Assembly (NCBI GenBank): GCA_964528155.1
Contig: CAZGRL010000065.1
Coordinates: forward strand, 1-20,462
Reading direction: 5' to 3'
Source: G001797105 sp964528155
GTDB taxonomy: Bacteria; Chloroflexota; Anaerolineae; Anaerolineales; E44-bin32
Length of the DNA: 20,462 nucleotides
The position numbers and the translations under genes are program-made. Numbering within the stretch: the first letter of the stretch is position 1; each line of letters begins with the position of its first letter. A model generated the notes under the pieces. It searched no databases. It worked only from the letters and a program-made list of their open reading frames with translations, and was not told the DNA's origin. Of this stretch, positions 1 through 7,720 are shown in pieces.

Positions 1-97
1 CAATCTGGTCCCCGTCACTTTGGGGAACATCATCGGGGGAGCGATCCTGGTGGCGGTGGTCTACTGGTTCGTATTCCTCCGACGGGTCGAGCCTTGA
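1..97 (+). CDS. Formate/nitrite transporter family protein, C-terminal end (partial)
   Basis: Only the last 31 codons are inside the window, read in frame from base 2 to the TGA at 95-97. The peptide begins NLVPVTLGNIIGG, continues with a hydrophobic helix (AILVAVVYWFVFL) and ends in a short basic tail (RRVEP). The N-L-x-P-V-T-x-G-N-x-x-G-G pattern followed by one last membrane helix is the characteristic C-terminus of FocA/NirC-type formate/nitrite channels, which are pentameric inner-membrane proteins moving small monovalent anions. The substrate cannot be told from this fragment. The next gene starts about 20 bp downstream on the same strand, so the two may be co-transcribed. Confidence 0.75.
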   Translation, partial: NLVPVTLGNIIGGAILVAVVYWFVFLRRVEP

Positions 98-119
98 GCA
101 GACACACGGGATGGACCAT

Positions 120-350
120 ATGAGAGCGTTTGTATTGATCAATATCCGCACAGGGGAAGTCGGTCAGGTGCTCCGTCAGCTGCGAGGGCTGCAGGGAGTG
201 GTCGAAGCCAACATGACCTTCGGCCCTTATGACGCGATCGCGGTCATCGAAGGGGAAGACCTGAAGTCGCTGGGGACGATGCTCTCCTCCAGGATCCAGC
301 CGATCCCGGGCATCACGCAGACGATGACCTGCCTGGCGGTTGAGGTATAG
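120..350 (+). CDS. Stand-alone Lrp/AsnC ligand-binding (RAM) domain protein
   Basis: A 76-residue protein that is almost entirely one alpha/beta RAM domain (regulation of amino acid metabolism). The N-terminal strand MRAFVLINIRTGEV is followed by a helix (QVLRQLRGLQGV), the V-x-E-A-x-x-x-F-G-P-Y-D-A pattern, and a C-terminal strand TMTCLAVEV. In full Lrp/AsnC regulators this domain binds effector amino acids and forms dimers and octamers; here the helix-turn-helix is absent, so it cannot bind DNA by itself in the usual way. I prefer the ATG at 120 because the family normally begins M-[KR]-A-[YF]-[VL]-L-I and a GGGATGG lies 6 bases upstream; an in-frame ATG at 111 would add three residues. It lies just behind the transporter gene, which suggests a sensory or modulating role, but that is inference. 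Confidence 0.8.
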   Translation: MRAFVLINIRTGEVGQVLRQLRGLQGVVEANMTFGPYDAIAVIEGEDLKSLGTMLSSRIQPIPGITQTMTCLAVEV

Positions 351-357
351 GCCGGCC

Positions 358-440
358 GCCCTTCGACAAGAGCTCCCTGGCCTGCCTGTCCTTGTGCCCT
401 TCAAGGGCGGCCTGGGCAGGCAGGACGCAGCCCTTCGACA
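358..440. repeat. Direct repeat GCCCTTCGACA, two copies flanking a hairpin
   Basis: The 11-mer GCCCTTCGACA occurs at 358-368 and again at 430-440, on either side of the hairpin at 381-424. CCCTTCGACA-type sequences resemble dispersed palindromic repeats that I recall from environmental Chloroflexota-like genomes; only these two copies were noticed in this window. Confidence 0.5.
381..424. terminator. Hairpin between convergent genes, possible bidirectional terminator
   Basis: An outer stem CCTGCCTG (381-388) pairs with CAGGCAGG (417-424). An inner perfect hairpin GCCCTT-C-AAGGGC lies at 396-408. The element sits between the RAM-domain gene (ends 350, + strand) and the phosphatase gene (ends 444, - strand), where a terminator for both would be expected. 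There is no T-run, so intrinsic termination is not certain. Confidence 0.45.
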
Positions 441-443
441 GGC

Positions 444-1694
444 CTAGCCGACGCACTTCACCACGACCATTGTCAGGTCATCGAACGGCGCGTTGCCGGC
501 GGTGAAGCACTTCACATCGCGCTCGATCGAATCCAAAATCTCCGTCGCGCTCATCCCGCCGCTGGCGCCCAACGCTCGCTTGAGCCGATCCCAGCCATAG
601 AAGTCGCCATGTGGATTCATGGCGTCGACCAGGCCATCCGTGTAGAGCAGAAGCGCATCGCCTTTGTGCAGCTCAATTCGACCCTCGGTCAATCTCCCCT
701 CAGGTTCTACTCCCAGAGGCAGACCGCCCCTCGGAAGCCGCGTGACGTCCATCTCGATCGCCCTATAACGGAGCGGCGGCATATGACCGGCGTTGATCGA
801 TGACAACACGCGCGACCCGGGATCCAGTCCTGCATAGAAGAGAGTCACGAACATACCACTGCTCGAGTCGGCGCTGATCAAGCGATTGGCCTGTTGCAGC
901 CCGGCCAGCGCTGAGCCTCCACCGGTCAGGCTCGCTCGCAACGTCGTGCGCGCCAACGCCATGAAGAATGCCGCCGGGACGCCCTTGTCTGTCACGTCGC
1001 CAATCACAATCCCCACCTGCCCGTCGGCGCGCGGGATGAAATCGTAGAAGTCGCCTCCAACTTCACGTGCGGCCCGCCACAGGCCCGCCAACTCAAAGCC
1101 AGGAACGTCCGGCGGCTCCAGCGGCATCAGGCTCGTCTGAACCTGACGGGCGACCTCGAGCTCCCGCTCCAGCCGCGCCTGTTCGACCTCCGCCATGTGC
1201 AGCCTGGCATTTTCGATCGCCACAGCCGCCGTGCTCGCCACCGCCTGCAGCAGCTCTAGATCATCCGTGCCGAATATCCCCGCCTGCATGCGGTTGTCGA
1301 CATACACCAGGCCGATGCGACGACCCTGGGCAACCAGCGGGACACACATGATCGAGCGTAGTTTGAGCGATGCCACGCTCGTTCGTTCAGCCAGCCATTC
1401 CTCGCTCTGCGCGTCGCTGGTCATAACGGCATTGCCGGTCTGGGCGACGCGTTCAATCACACCCCGGCTCACCTCGAACTCGGGTGCTTCGATCGTCTTC
1501 TGGTCGATTCCTCGCGCAACCCTGAAATCGAGACCGCGGCTGTCTCCAAGCATCAGGAAACCGCGCTCGGCGCGAGTGACACCGACCACCTGATCGATCA
1601 CGGCATTCAACACGCTGTCCAGATCAAGCGTCGAACCAATAGCTTGCGAGACGCGGTAGAGCGTCTCAAGACGTCCGGGGTTGGGCTCAGACAT
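444..1694 (-). CDS. GAF domain-containing SpoIIE/RsbU-type PP2C protein phosphatase
   Basis: A 416-residue cytosolic signalling protein. Residues about 10-163 form a GAF sensor domain (ends FGTDDLELLQAVASTAAVAIENARL). Residues about 165-190 are a charged helical linker (EVEQARLERELEVARQVQTSLMP) typical of the stretch before RsbU-like catalytic domains. The rest is a SpoIIE/PP2C phosphatase with the metal-binding motifs GGDFYDF (213-219), GDVTDKGVPAAFFMA (from 232), LLLYTDGLVDAMN and a final DDLTMVVVK. Such enzymes dephosphorylate anti-anti-sigma factors and so release alternative sigma factors in partner-switching pathways. No anti-sigma or anti-anti-sigma gene is nearby, so the partner is unknown. 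The ATG at 1694 is supported by AGAGGA about 12 bases upstream and an extended -10 promoter. All catalytic motifs are present. Confidence 0.92.
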   Translation of the reverse strand: MSEPNPGRLETLYRVSQAIGSTLDLDSVLNAVIDQVVGVTRAERGFLMLGDSRGLDFRVARGIDQKTIEAPEFEVSRGVIERVAQTGNAVMTSDAQSEEWLAERTSVASLKLRSIMCVPLVAQGRRIGLVYVDNRMQAGIFGTDDLELLQAVASTAAVAIENARLHMAEVEQARLERELEVARQVQTSLMPLEPPDVPGFELAGLWRAAREVGGDFYDFIPRADGQVGIVIGDVTDKGVPAAFFMALARTTLRASLTGGGSALAGLQQANRLISADSSSGMFVTLFYAGLDPGSRVLSSINAGHMPPLRYRAIEMDVTRLPRGGLPLGVEPEGRLTEGRIELHKGDALLLYTDGLVDAMNPHGDFYGWDRLKRALGASGGMSATEILDSIERDVKCFTAGNAPFDDLTMVVVKCVG

Positions 1695-1726
1695 ACGAAT
1701 CGAGGATCCTCTGGCGGAGTTTCCGT

Positions 1727-1735
1727 ACTATACCA
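1727..1735 (-). promoter_or_regulatory. Extended -10 promoter for the GAF-SpoIIE gene
   Basis: On the - strand this reads TGGTATAGT, matching the extended -10 form TGnTATAAT with one mismatch. There is no good -35, as is usual for extended -10 promoters. The predicted start of transcription, near 1720, leaves about 26 nt of leader before the ATG at 1694. The 102 bp between this gene and the upstream lipoprotein gene hold nothing else that I recognise. Confidence 0.45.
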
Positions 1736-1796
1736 CGTGGGCATTTTCAGACTTGTCGCCAGAGAGGTGTGCGCTGGTATTGCTACGAAGGTGAGA

Positions 1797-2723
1797 TTAC
1801 GAAGAAGGCGAGGGGTAGATCAACTGCAGATGGTCCACCAGGTAGGCCGGATCGGGGTTGCGCAGGGCCTCGCCGTCGGCGGCCATGACCAGGCTCACCC
1901 TGCCCGACCCGTCCGTGTAGATCATCCAGAGAATATCCACCGGCGGGTTCAAGCATTGAAGCTCGGCCTGGAGGGAGAGCAATCCGGAAAGAAAACCCTC
2001 GGGGGTCTGCTGCGGATCGGGCCCTTCCCACTGGGCCCAAACGTTCGCCCCATCTTGATCGATGACGAAGTAGAAGTCGACGTTCGGCCCCGCCGGGGAG
2101 AACTGCGTGCGCAGCCCTTCGCGGGCATGCTGCCAATCGCAGGCGTTCGCCGGAGGAACCTCCGGGCCCGGGTGTTCGACGGGCGTCTCAAGCGACGATG
2201 GTGAAACAAAAAGTTCGCTGAGTTTCTTGAGTTGATCTAAATCGAGCGCATCCCCGGCGGGTATGTCTGTCATCGCGACATCCCCGATGAACCAGGCATG
2301 ATACCGACTGTCGACAATGGTCGTTGTGATTCGTTCGAATGATGCCCGGACGCACGGGTGGTCGTTGGCAATGAGATGACTCAGCTTGGCGGCCAGGAGA
2401 GCGGCATCGGACTTGTTGGTCTCGATCTGGCCGGCGACCGCCGCAGTTTCCAGGTCGGGTGAAACGACCCACAGGTTGATGTAGTGAACCGCCAACAAGA
2501 AGTTGTGAAGCAGAGACACCTGCGCAAAGGGGAGATCTTCTTTGATTTGGGGCAGGAAGACGTTCGGGTCGCAGACACTTGACCCACCCGTCTGGGGCGT
2601 CCCGCCAGAAGAGGCTGTCGCGAACGGGACGACAGTCGGCGTCGGAGATTCTGCCTGGCTGGCGCCGCATGCGACCAGCAACACAGCCAAGACTACAGGA
2701 GTGATATTACGCAGTTTCATCAT
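1797..2723 (-). CDS. Putative lipoprotein of unknown function
   Basis: A 308-residue protein starting at tandem ATG codons (MMKLRN). It has a short basic N-region, a hydrophobic core (ITPVVLAVLLVACG) and a lipobox L-V-A-C, so it should be lipidated and membrane-anchored outside the cytoplasm. A Ser/Thr/Pro-rich linker (ASQAESPTPTVVPF) follows, then a mostly helical middle region with Cys in SVCDPNV and HPCVRAS. The C-terminal part contains ACDWQHAREGL, DFYFVIDQDGANVW and ILWMIYTDGSG; repeated aromatic/Asp-Gly strands suggest a beta-rich domain. I do not recognise a family. An in-frame upstream ATG at 2792 would put 23 residues before the signal peptide and lies upstream of the predicted promoter, so I reject it. 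The gene probably has its own promoter and is not tightly linked to its neighbours. Confidence 0.8.
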   Translation of the reverse strand: MMKLRNITPVVLAVLLVACGASQAESPTPTVVPFATASSGGTPQTGGSSVCDPNVFLPQIKEDLPFAQVSLLHNFLLAVHYINLWVVSPDLETAAVAGQIETNKSDAALLAAKLSHLIANDHPCVRASFERITTTIVDSRYHAWFIGDVAMTDIPAGDALDLDQLKKLSELFVSPSSLETPVEHPGPEVPPANACDWQHAREGLRTQFSPAGPNVDFYFVIDQDGANVWAQWEGPDPQQTPEGFLSGLLSLQAELQCLNPPVDILWMIYTDGSGRVSLVMAADGEALRNPDPAYLVDHLQLIYPSPSS

Positions 2724-2757
2724 CGAGCAATTGTCCGCCTGGCAGCCGACCGGACGC

Positions 2758-2786
2758 ATTATCACAGGCCCAATTGCCGGGGTCAA
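2758..2786 (-). promoter_or_regulatory. Sigma-A-type promoter for the lipoprotein gene
   Basis: On the - strand, TTGACC (2786-2781) is followed after exactly 17 bp by GATAAT (2763-2758). These are close matches to TTGACA and TATAAT with ideal spacing. Transcription would begin near 2751, giving a leader of about 28 nt before the ATG at 2723. This supports that start over the longer reading. Confidence 0.6.
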
Positions 2787-2817
2787 GGGCAACCCGAGGG
2801 TCCCACACGTCCGATGA

Positions 2818-5361
2818 TCACGCTTCCCGACCGGTCAGGGCTTCGATCAGTCGAAGCGTGAGCGTCTTGATCTCGCCGCCGCCAGGACCCACGGGGCCAA
2901 TACACGCTGGACATCCATCGTAACACGCGCAACTCCGGACCAATTCGTGCGCACCAGTCACCAGGTCGGCGTGAAGTGTGTAGAGCCGTTCGGAGAGCCC
3001 CAGGCCGTCCGGCACACGGTCATACAAGGTGATCGTCGGCCCGCCGGTATCTTTCGATCGCAATTCGGTCACCGAGCCCAGGTCGCGCGGATCGCACATC
3101 ACGAATAGGGGGGCGATGTTACTCAGTGCATAGGCCAGCCCGCCGAGCGCCGACCGCGTCCCACGCGAGGCCTCCGCCCGATGATGGCAGGTTGAGCACA
3201 GGGTGATCAGATTGTCGAGGGCGTTGGCCTGGAGGTCGTTACGATTCTCTCCGGGCACGTAACCAAACTCGCGGAAAGGACGCAGGTGATGCACATCGTG
3301 GGCGCGCCCCTGGCGCTCAGGCGCACCGCATTGGCGACACGTGTACCCGTCGCGCGCCCGCGCCGCGGCCCGCGCCTCGGGCCATTCGGGACCGTAGTCA
3401 TTGGGGGCGATCAACACCCCGGCCGCTTCCAGTTCGGCCACGACCTCGGGTGCGATCCACAACCAGTACGCCGTCGTCTCAAACGATCGGGGCGGGAGGT
3501 CGATCGTCCCGTAGCCGAGGGTCTCGTGTGTGTACCGCTTCACCTTGCGAAAAGACGTCGCCTGCGCCGTTACCAGCACGCGGCCGTGAGCGCGCCGCAC
3601 CGTCCAGTTCTCGTCAGCATCATAGACTTCGACCTGCTCCAGGTCGACCGACTCGGCCGCTTCGGTGTAGTAATCGATCTCGGCCGGCTCGACAGTGGCG
3701 ATCCCGGTTTCCCAATCCAACTCGCTCACAAGGTAGGATCGGCCCTCATGCAGATAGGCCGCCCCAGCGTGCAACAGGACCGGCGCCGTCGCCCTGTCCA
3801 CCTCACCGATCACGACCGGCCGACCGGCACCAACATCCTGGATGACGATCGTATCGTCCGTGCCAGATCGCAGGGACATCCCTTCCGCCGGATACGATTC
3901 GCCGACCCAGCGGAACGCGTCGGTCGACTGATGGAGCTCGCCGTCTTCGGCCAGGACCTCCAGCAGGGCCCCCGAGTCTTCGTTGTCGCCGAATCGCTCT
4001 CCCAGTTTGAAAGGCAACTCGAATGCAGCGCAGCGCAAGTGGCGGATTAGAAGGGCCAGATTGTCCGGGTTGACAAGCCCCATCTCCGGCGATCGGTCGA
4101 ACAGATACGCAGGATGCGCCGCTACAAACTGATCGAGCGGGCTGGCCGAGGCGATGAGCACGGCCGCTGAGACCTCGCTTCGCCGGCCGGCCCGTCCGGC
4201 CTGCTGCCACAAACTGGCGATCGTTCCCGGATAGCCGGCGATGACCGCAGCGCCGAGTTGGCCGATATCCACGCCCAGTTCGAGCGCCGTCGTCGCCACC
4301 ACCCCTCGAACGCTGCCGTCCCGCAGCCCGCGTTCGATCTCTCGTCTCTCGAGGGGAAGGTAGCCTCCCCGGTATCCCCGGATAGCGCTTGGATCGCCCC
4401 CGGCTCGTTCGACCGCATCGCGGACATAGCCCAGCAGCACCTCGGTCGTCCGCCGCGAGCGAGCGAAGACAACCGTTTGCACGTCGGCTTCGAGGAACTG
4501 CTCAGCCAGCCGCGAAGCCTCCAGCGTGTAGGCGCGACGCAGCCCAAGCGTTGGATCGATCTCCGGCGGGTTGTAGATCAGCACATGTTTCTCAGCCCGG
4601 GGTGAACCGTCCAGATCGGCCGGGATCAGGCGAACCTGCCCCTCGATCAGCCGCTCAGCCAATTCTTTGGGATTGGCTATCGTGGCCGATGTCAGGATGA
4701 ACTGCGGATCCGATCCGTAGAAGCGGCAGATTCGGCGAAGCCGCCGCATCAGATTGGCCACATTCGAGCCGAAGACCCCACGATAGATGTGCATTTCGTC
4801 CAGGACGACCCAATTCAAATGCTCGAAAGTCGCCGCCCATCGCGGGTGGTGAGGCAGGATACCCGCGTGGAGCATGTCGGGGTTGGTGACCAGGATCCTC
4901 GTTCCCTCCCGGATCTGGCGGCGGCGCGCCGGGGGCGTGTCGCCGTCGTAGGTCGCCATCGGCACCTGCTCCTCCGCCCGCACCGCGCTGAGCATGCCCC
5001 CCAACGCGGCTAACTGATCCTGGGCCAGTGCCTTCGTGGGGAAGATGTACAGCGCGTGCGCCTCCGAGTCCGACAGCAGGTCGTTCAAGACCGGGAGGTT
5101 GTAGCACAGCGTTTTTCCTGAGGCGGTCCCGGTGACGACCACCACGTTCTCACCCTCAAGGGCAGATAGGACCGCCTCGGACTGATGCAGGTACAGCGGC
5201 GAGGTCCCAAGCTCTCTCAGCGCTCCGATCAGCCGCGGATCCAGCCCGGGCGGCATTTCTCCATAGCGGGCTGGGCGTGCGTCGAGCTTGGTCCACGCGC
5301 TCACATTGCGCATGAATCCCGGGTCAAGCCGCAGCTGTTCGAGGGTGTGCTGGATTGTCAT
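2818..5361 (-). CDS. MrfA/YprA-type DEAD/DEAH helicase (DUF1998) with an inserted HNH-nuclease-like module
   Basis: An 847-residue superfamily 2 DNA helicase. Its motifs are Walker A TGTASGKT (77-84), PTKALAQDQ (108-116), TNPDMLH (159-165), DEMH motif II (188-191), SAT (225-227), VATTALELGVDIG (about 355-367) and QQAGRAGRR (386-394). The C-terminus has the DUF1998/MZB pattern: PLFVMCDPRDLG, YDRVPDGLGLSERLY and the cysteine cluster CACYDGCPACIGP (from 811). B. subtilis MrfA of this family works in a nucleotide-excision-independent mitomycin repair route. Here the DUF1998 region is interrupted at about 655-735 by an HNH-like module: C675xxC678, HH at 691-692, N717, C722xxC725 and H726. All expected metal and catalytic positions are present, so a helicase-nuclease is possible. 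MutM, another DNA repair gene, is encoded nearby on the other strand. The helicase assignment is firm; the activity of the HNH part is inference. Confidence 0.93.
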   Translation of the reverse strand: MTIQHTLEQLRLDPGFMRNVSAWTKLDARPARYGEMPPGLDPRLIGALRELGTSPLYLHQSEAVLSALEGENVVVVTGTASGKTLCYNLPVLNDLLSDSEAHALYIFPTKALAQDQLAALGGMLSAVRAEEQVPMATYDGDTPPARRRQIREGTRILVTNPDMLHAGILPHHPRWAATFEHLNWVVLDEMHIYRGVFGSNVANLMRRLRRICRFYGSDPQFILTSATIANPKELAERLIEGQVRLIPADLDGSPRAEKHVLIYNPPEIDPTLGLRRAYTLEASRLAEQFLEADVQTVVFARSRRTTEVLLGYVRDAVERAGGDPSAIRGYRGGYLPLERREIERGLRDGSVRGVVATTALELGVDIGQLGAAVIAGYPGTIASLWQQAGRAGRRSEVSAAVLIASASPLDQFVAAHPAYLFDRSPEMGLVNPDNLALLIRHLRCAAFELPFKLGERFGDNEDSGALLEVLAEDGELHQSTDAFRWVGESYPAEGMSLRSGTDDTIVIQDVGAGRPVVIGEVDRATAPVLLHAGAAYLHEGRSYLVSELDWETGIATVEPAEIDYYTEAAESVDLEQVEVYDADENWTVRRAHGRVLVTAQATSFRKVKRYTHETLGYGTIDLPPRSFETTAYWLWIAPEVVAELEAAGVLIAPNDYGPEWPEARAAARARDGYTCRQCGAPERQGRAHDVHHLRPFREFGYVPGENRNDLQANALDNLITLCSTCHHRAEASRGTRSALGGLAYALSNIAPLFVMCDPRDLGSVTELRSKDTGGPTITLYDRVPDGLGLSERLYTLHADLVTGAHELVRSCACYDGCPACIGPVGPGGGEIKTLTLRLIEALTGREA

Positions 5362-5370
5362 CGAATGTCG

Positions 5371-5376
5371 ATTATA
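5371..5376 (-). promoter_or_regulatory. Perfect -10 box very close to the helicase start
   Basis: On the - strand this is TATAAT, ending 9 bases before the ATG at 5361. The predicted transcription start (about 5364) is only about 3 nt before the start codon, and there is no ribosome binding site. This points to a leaderless mRNA. No convincing -35 is seen at the usual distance. Confidence 0.45.
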
Positions 5377-5435
5377 AGTGACCCCTCGCCCGGCACGCGA
5401 AATGGGTTTGCTGGCACGTCAGCCCGCGCCCGGCG

Positions 5436-5463
5436 TTGACCTGCGCGAGGCGCATGATAAACT
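5436..5463 (+). promoter_or_regulatory. Sigma-A-type promoter for the M24 peptidase gene cluster
   Basis: TTGACC (5436-5441) and TAAACT (5458-5463) are separated by 16 bp in the divergent region between the helicase and the peptidase genes. The predicted leader to the ATG at 5524 is about 55 nt and carries GGAGGA at 5508-5513, ten bases before the start codon. Confidence 0.5.
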
Positions 5464-5523
5464 TTCCTCGCTTTCTACGCCGTAACTTCATCCTTTCCTC
5501 GCGGAACGGAGGATGCCCAACAG

Positions 5524-6732
5524 ATGAATTCGTTGGCCGCGCGCCTCGCCCAAGAGAAGGTCGACCAAGCTGTCGCACTCGTTGGTTCCATGGGGGTCGA
5601 CTGCTGGCTGTGTTTCGCCCGAGAGACAAGTCTTATCGCCGAGCCGGCGCTTGAGATCATCAACCCCTACGGCGTGACCTGGGAGTCGGCTTTCATTATC
5701 TGCAAAGACGGGCAGCGCATCGCTGTCGTCGGACGCTACGATGTTGGAAATGTTGAATCGCTGGAGGCCTTCAGCGAAGTCATTGGATATGACGAAGCGC
5801 TGCGCCCCCGACTGCTGCAGGTCATGCGTCGGATCAACCCCGATAGAGTGGCCATTGACTTCTCCAGGGACGATCCCGCGGCCGATGGTTTGACAGTCGG
5901 GATGCGGATGATCCTGGACGAGATCTTGAGAGAAGCGGGGATCGGAGCGGAGCGCGTGGTGTCGGCCGAAGCATTGGTCGGACACTTGCGCGGGCTAAAG
6001 TCGGCGGGCGAGGTGAGCCTCATCCGGAAAGCGATCGCCACCACCGAAGGCCTGTTCTCCGAGTTTGCCGGCGAGATCGTCCCGGGTCGCACTGAAGAGG
6101 AGTTGGCGAACTTTCTTCGGCGCAGGTTGCGGGAGCTGGACCTCGAGCCCGCCTGGGAACTGACGATGAACCCGTTGGTGAATACCGGCCCCGACTCGCC
6201 GCCGGGACATAGCGCGCCGGGGGAGCAGAGAGTCCGGCAAGGACATCTGGTGCACGTCGATTTCGGGGTCCGGCAGGATGGGTACTGCTCCGATCTGCAA
6301 CGGATGTGGTATGTCCTCGAGGCGGGCCAGGCGACGCCACCGGACGAAGTGTTGCAGGTCTGGGAACACACCCACGGCGCTCTCTTGGCCGGCGTGGCGG
6401 CACTCAAGCCAGGAGCCAAGGGCTGGGAGGTGGACCAGGCTGCGCGCGAGTATCTCACTCAGCACGGGTTGCCAGAGTACTTGCATGCCTTCGGGCACAA
6501 TCTGGGTAGAGCGGCGCACGACGGTGGAACCCTCCTCGGCCCGCGTTGGGAGCGCTACGGACGCACACCCTTTCGTGAGGTGCAGGCTGGTAATGTCTTT
6601 GCGGTCGAGCTCATGGCCCCGGTTCCTGGCCGGGGGTGGATTTCACTCGAAGAGAATGTTCTGGTGACAGAAAGCAGGGTGGAATGGCTCAGCACACCCC
6701 AGACCGAGCTGTTCATCATCTCGCCGGAGTGA
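5524..6732 (+). CDS. M24-family metallopeptidase (Xaa-Pro aminopeptidase/dipeptidase type)
   Basis: A 402-residue two-domain protein. The N-terminal part (about 1-150) has the creatinase-N fold style; the C-terminal part (about 165-400) is the pita-bread metallopeptidase domain. The five metal ligands of the family can all be placed: D246 in HVDFG, D257 in YCSDLQR, H325 in FGHNLGR, E362 in AVELMAP and E376 in SLEENVLV. It should therefore be an active dinuclear-metal exopeptidase, probably cytosolic since there is no signal peptide. Family members cleave Xaa-Pro bonds, but related creatinases and methionine aminopeptidases share the fold, so the substrate is not fixed. The ATG at 5524 is supported by GGAGGA upstream; an ATG at 5513 is out of frame. 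MutM follows 77 bp downstream. Confidence 0.9.
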   Translation: MNSLAARLAQEKVDQAVALVGSMGVDCWLCFARETSLIAEPALEIINPYGVTWESAFIICKDGQRIAVVGRYDVGNVESLEAFSEVIGYDEALRPRLLQVMRRINPDRVAIDFSRDDPAADGLTVGMRMILDEILREAGIGAERVVSAEALVGHLRGLKSAGEVSLIRKAIATTEGLFSEFAGEIVPGRTEEELANFLRRRLRELDLEPAWELTMNPLVNTGPDSPPGHSAPGEQRVRQGHLVHVDFGVRQDGYCSDLQRMWYVLEAGQATPPDEVLQVWEHTHGALLAGVAALKPGAKGWEVDQAAREYLTQHGLPEYLHAFGHNLGRAAHDGGTLLGPRWERYGRTPFREVQAGNVFAVELMAPVPGRGWISLEENVLVTESRVEWLSTPQTELFIISPE

Positions 6733-6742
6733 GGATCGTTTC

Positions 6743-6776
6743 GCGGGCGTGCGAGTGCTCCCCACTCCGGGCCCGC
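6743..6776 (+). terminator. Two-part hairpin after the M24 peptidase gene
   Basis: GCGGGC (6743-6748) pairs with GCCCGC (6771-6776). Inside it, GAGTG (6753-6757) pairs with CACTC (6763-6767) around a 5-nt loop. It starts 10 bases after the peptidase stop codon. No T-run follows, so it may only partly stop transcription into mutM or may protect the upstream mRNA end. Confidence 0.4.
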
Positions 6777-6809
6777 CATTGACCACAGGCCACGATATCG
6801 GATGCCTGT

Positions 6810-7643
6810 ATGCCCGAGCTCCCTGAACTCGAGGTTGTCCGAGAGGTCCTGACACGTAGGATCGTCGGCCGCCGCGTCGAGCGAGTATCGATCGCTGGCC
6901 GAGGCGGACCGATCGTCATCCGCGATCTGACCGGGCTGGGCTTCGCCGAGACCATCACCGGCAAGACCGTCCTCTCGATCGACCGCCGGGGAAAGTACCT
7001 GCTCTTCGCCCTGGATGATGGTGCCCTTTGGCTCATCGTCAGCCCAAAGTTGACCGGCCGATTCCAGCTTTGCCCACCCAAAGAGAAGAAAGCCGGACCT
7101 GTGCACGTGGTGTTTCATTTCACGCAGCCATCCGAAGAACTGAGGTACGTCGATCAGAAACGCATGGGCCAGCTCTATCTGACTCGGCTTCCACAGGACG
7201 TGCCGATGTTCAGCGAGATGGGGCCTGATGCACTGGATATCAGACGAGATGAGTTCATCGCGCGCCTGCGCTCGTTTCGAGGAGAGATCAAGGGCGTTCT
7301 CACACGCGGCGCTTTCATAGCCGGGATCGGAAACGCCTACGCCGATGAGATCCTGTGGCGAGCGAGGCTTCATCCCTATCGCAAACGCACCAGCCTGTCA
7401 CCGGAAGAGATCGACTCGTTGTTCGACGCCGTGCGCGCCACGCTTCTTGAGTCAATCAACCAGGTCCGTCTGGCGATGAAAGACGACATTCATCTCAAGC
7501 CACGCGAGTTCTTCGCCGTGCACATGCGCGGCGGGCAACCTTGTCCGCGTTGCGGAACGACGATCTCGCTCGTCGGCGCCAACCAGCGGATCACCAACTT
7601 CTGCCGCGACTGTCAGCCTGGCGGATTGATTCGGGGGATGTGA
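6810..7643 (+). CDS. mutM: Formamidopyrimidine-DNA glycosylase (Fpg)
   Basis: A 277-residue base-excision repair enzyme that removes oxidised purines such as 8-oxoguanine and nicks the abasic site. After removal of Met1 the catalytic Pro2-Glu3 are present in MPELPELE, and K62 in RRGKY matches the conserved lysine. The helix-two-turn-helix region contains AGIGNAYADEILWRARLHP. The C-terminal zinc finger is complete (C245, C248, C265, C268) and includes R260 in the finger loop. Length and motif order are normal for MutM rather than Nei. The start is fixed by the need for Pro2; an upstream ATG at 6802 is out of frame. No clear ribosome binding site is visible. The gene lies between the M24 peptidase and the flavoprotein genes on the same strand. 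Confidence 0.96.
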   Translation: MPELPELEVVREVLTRRIVGRRVERVSIAGRGGPIVIRDLTGLGFAETITGKTVLSIDRRGKYLLFALDDGALWLIVSPKLTGRFQLCPPKEKKAGPVHVVFHFTQPSEELRYVDQKRMGQLYLTRLPQDVPMFSEMGPDALDIRRDEFIARLRSFRGEIKGVLTRGAFIAGIGNAYADEILWRARLHPYRKRTSLSPEEIDSLFDAVRATLLESINQVRLAMKDDIHLKPREFFAVHMRGGQPCPRCGTTISLVGANQRITNFCRDCQPGGLIRGM

Positions 7644-7720
7644 ATGGGACGACGGACCATTGACGTCAGATGCTAGCGGGGATCCTCGCTCGAAAGGGTG
7701 CCTGCCTAGCCCGGGAGCGG

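Noticed and set aside
1797..2792. Longer start of the first lipoprotein at 2792
   Set aside because: It would place 23 residues ahead of the signal peptide and starts upstream of a good promoter; the ATG at 2723 fits the lipobox and promoter better.
3286..4050. A long (254-codon) open frame on the + strand opposite the helicase gene
   Set aside because: It is antisense to a clear helicase coding region, is rich in Arg/Pro/His as expected for GC-rich shadow frames, and has no family resemblance.
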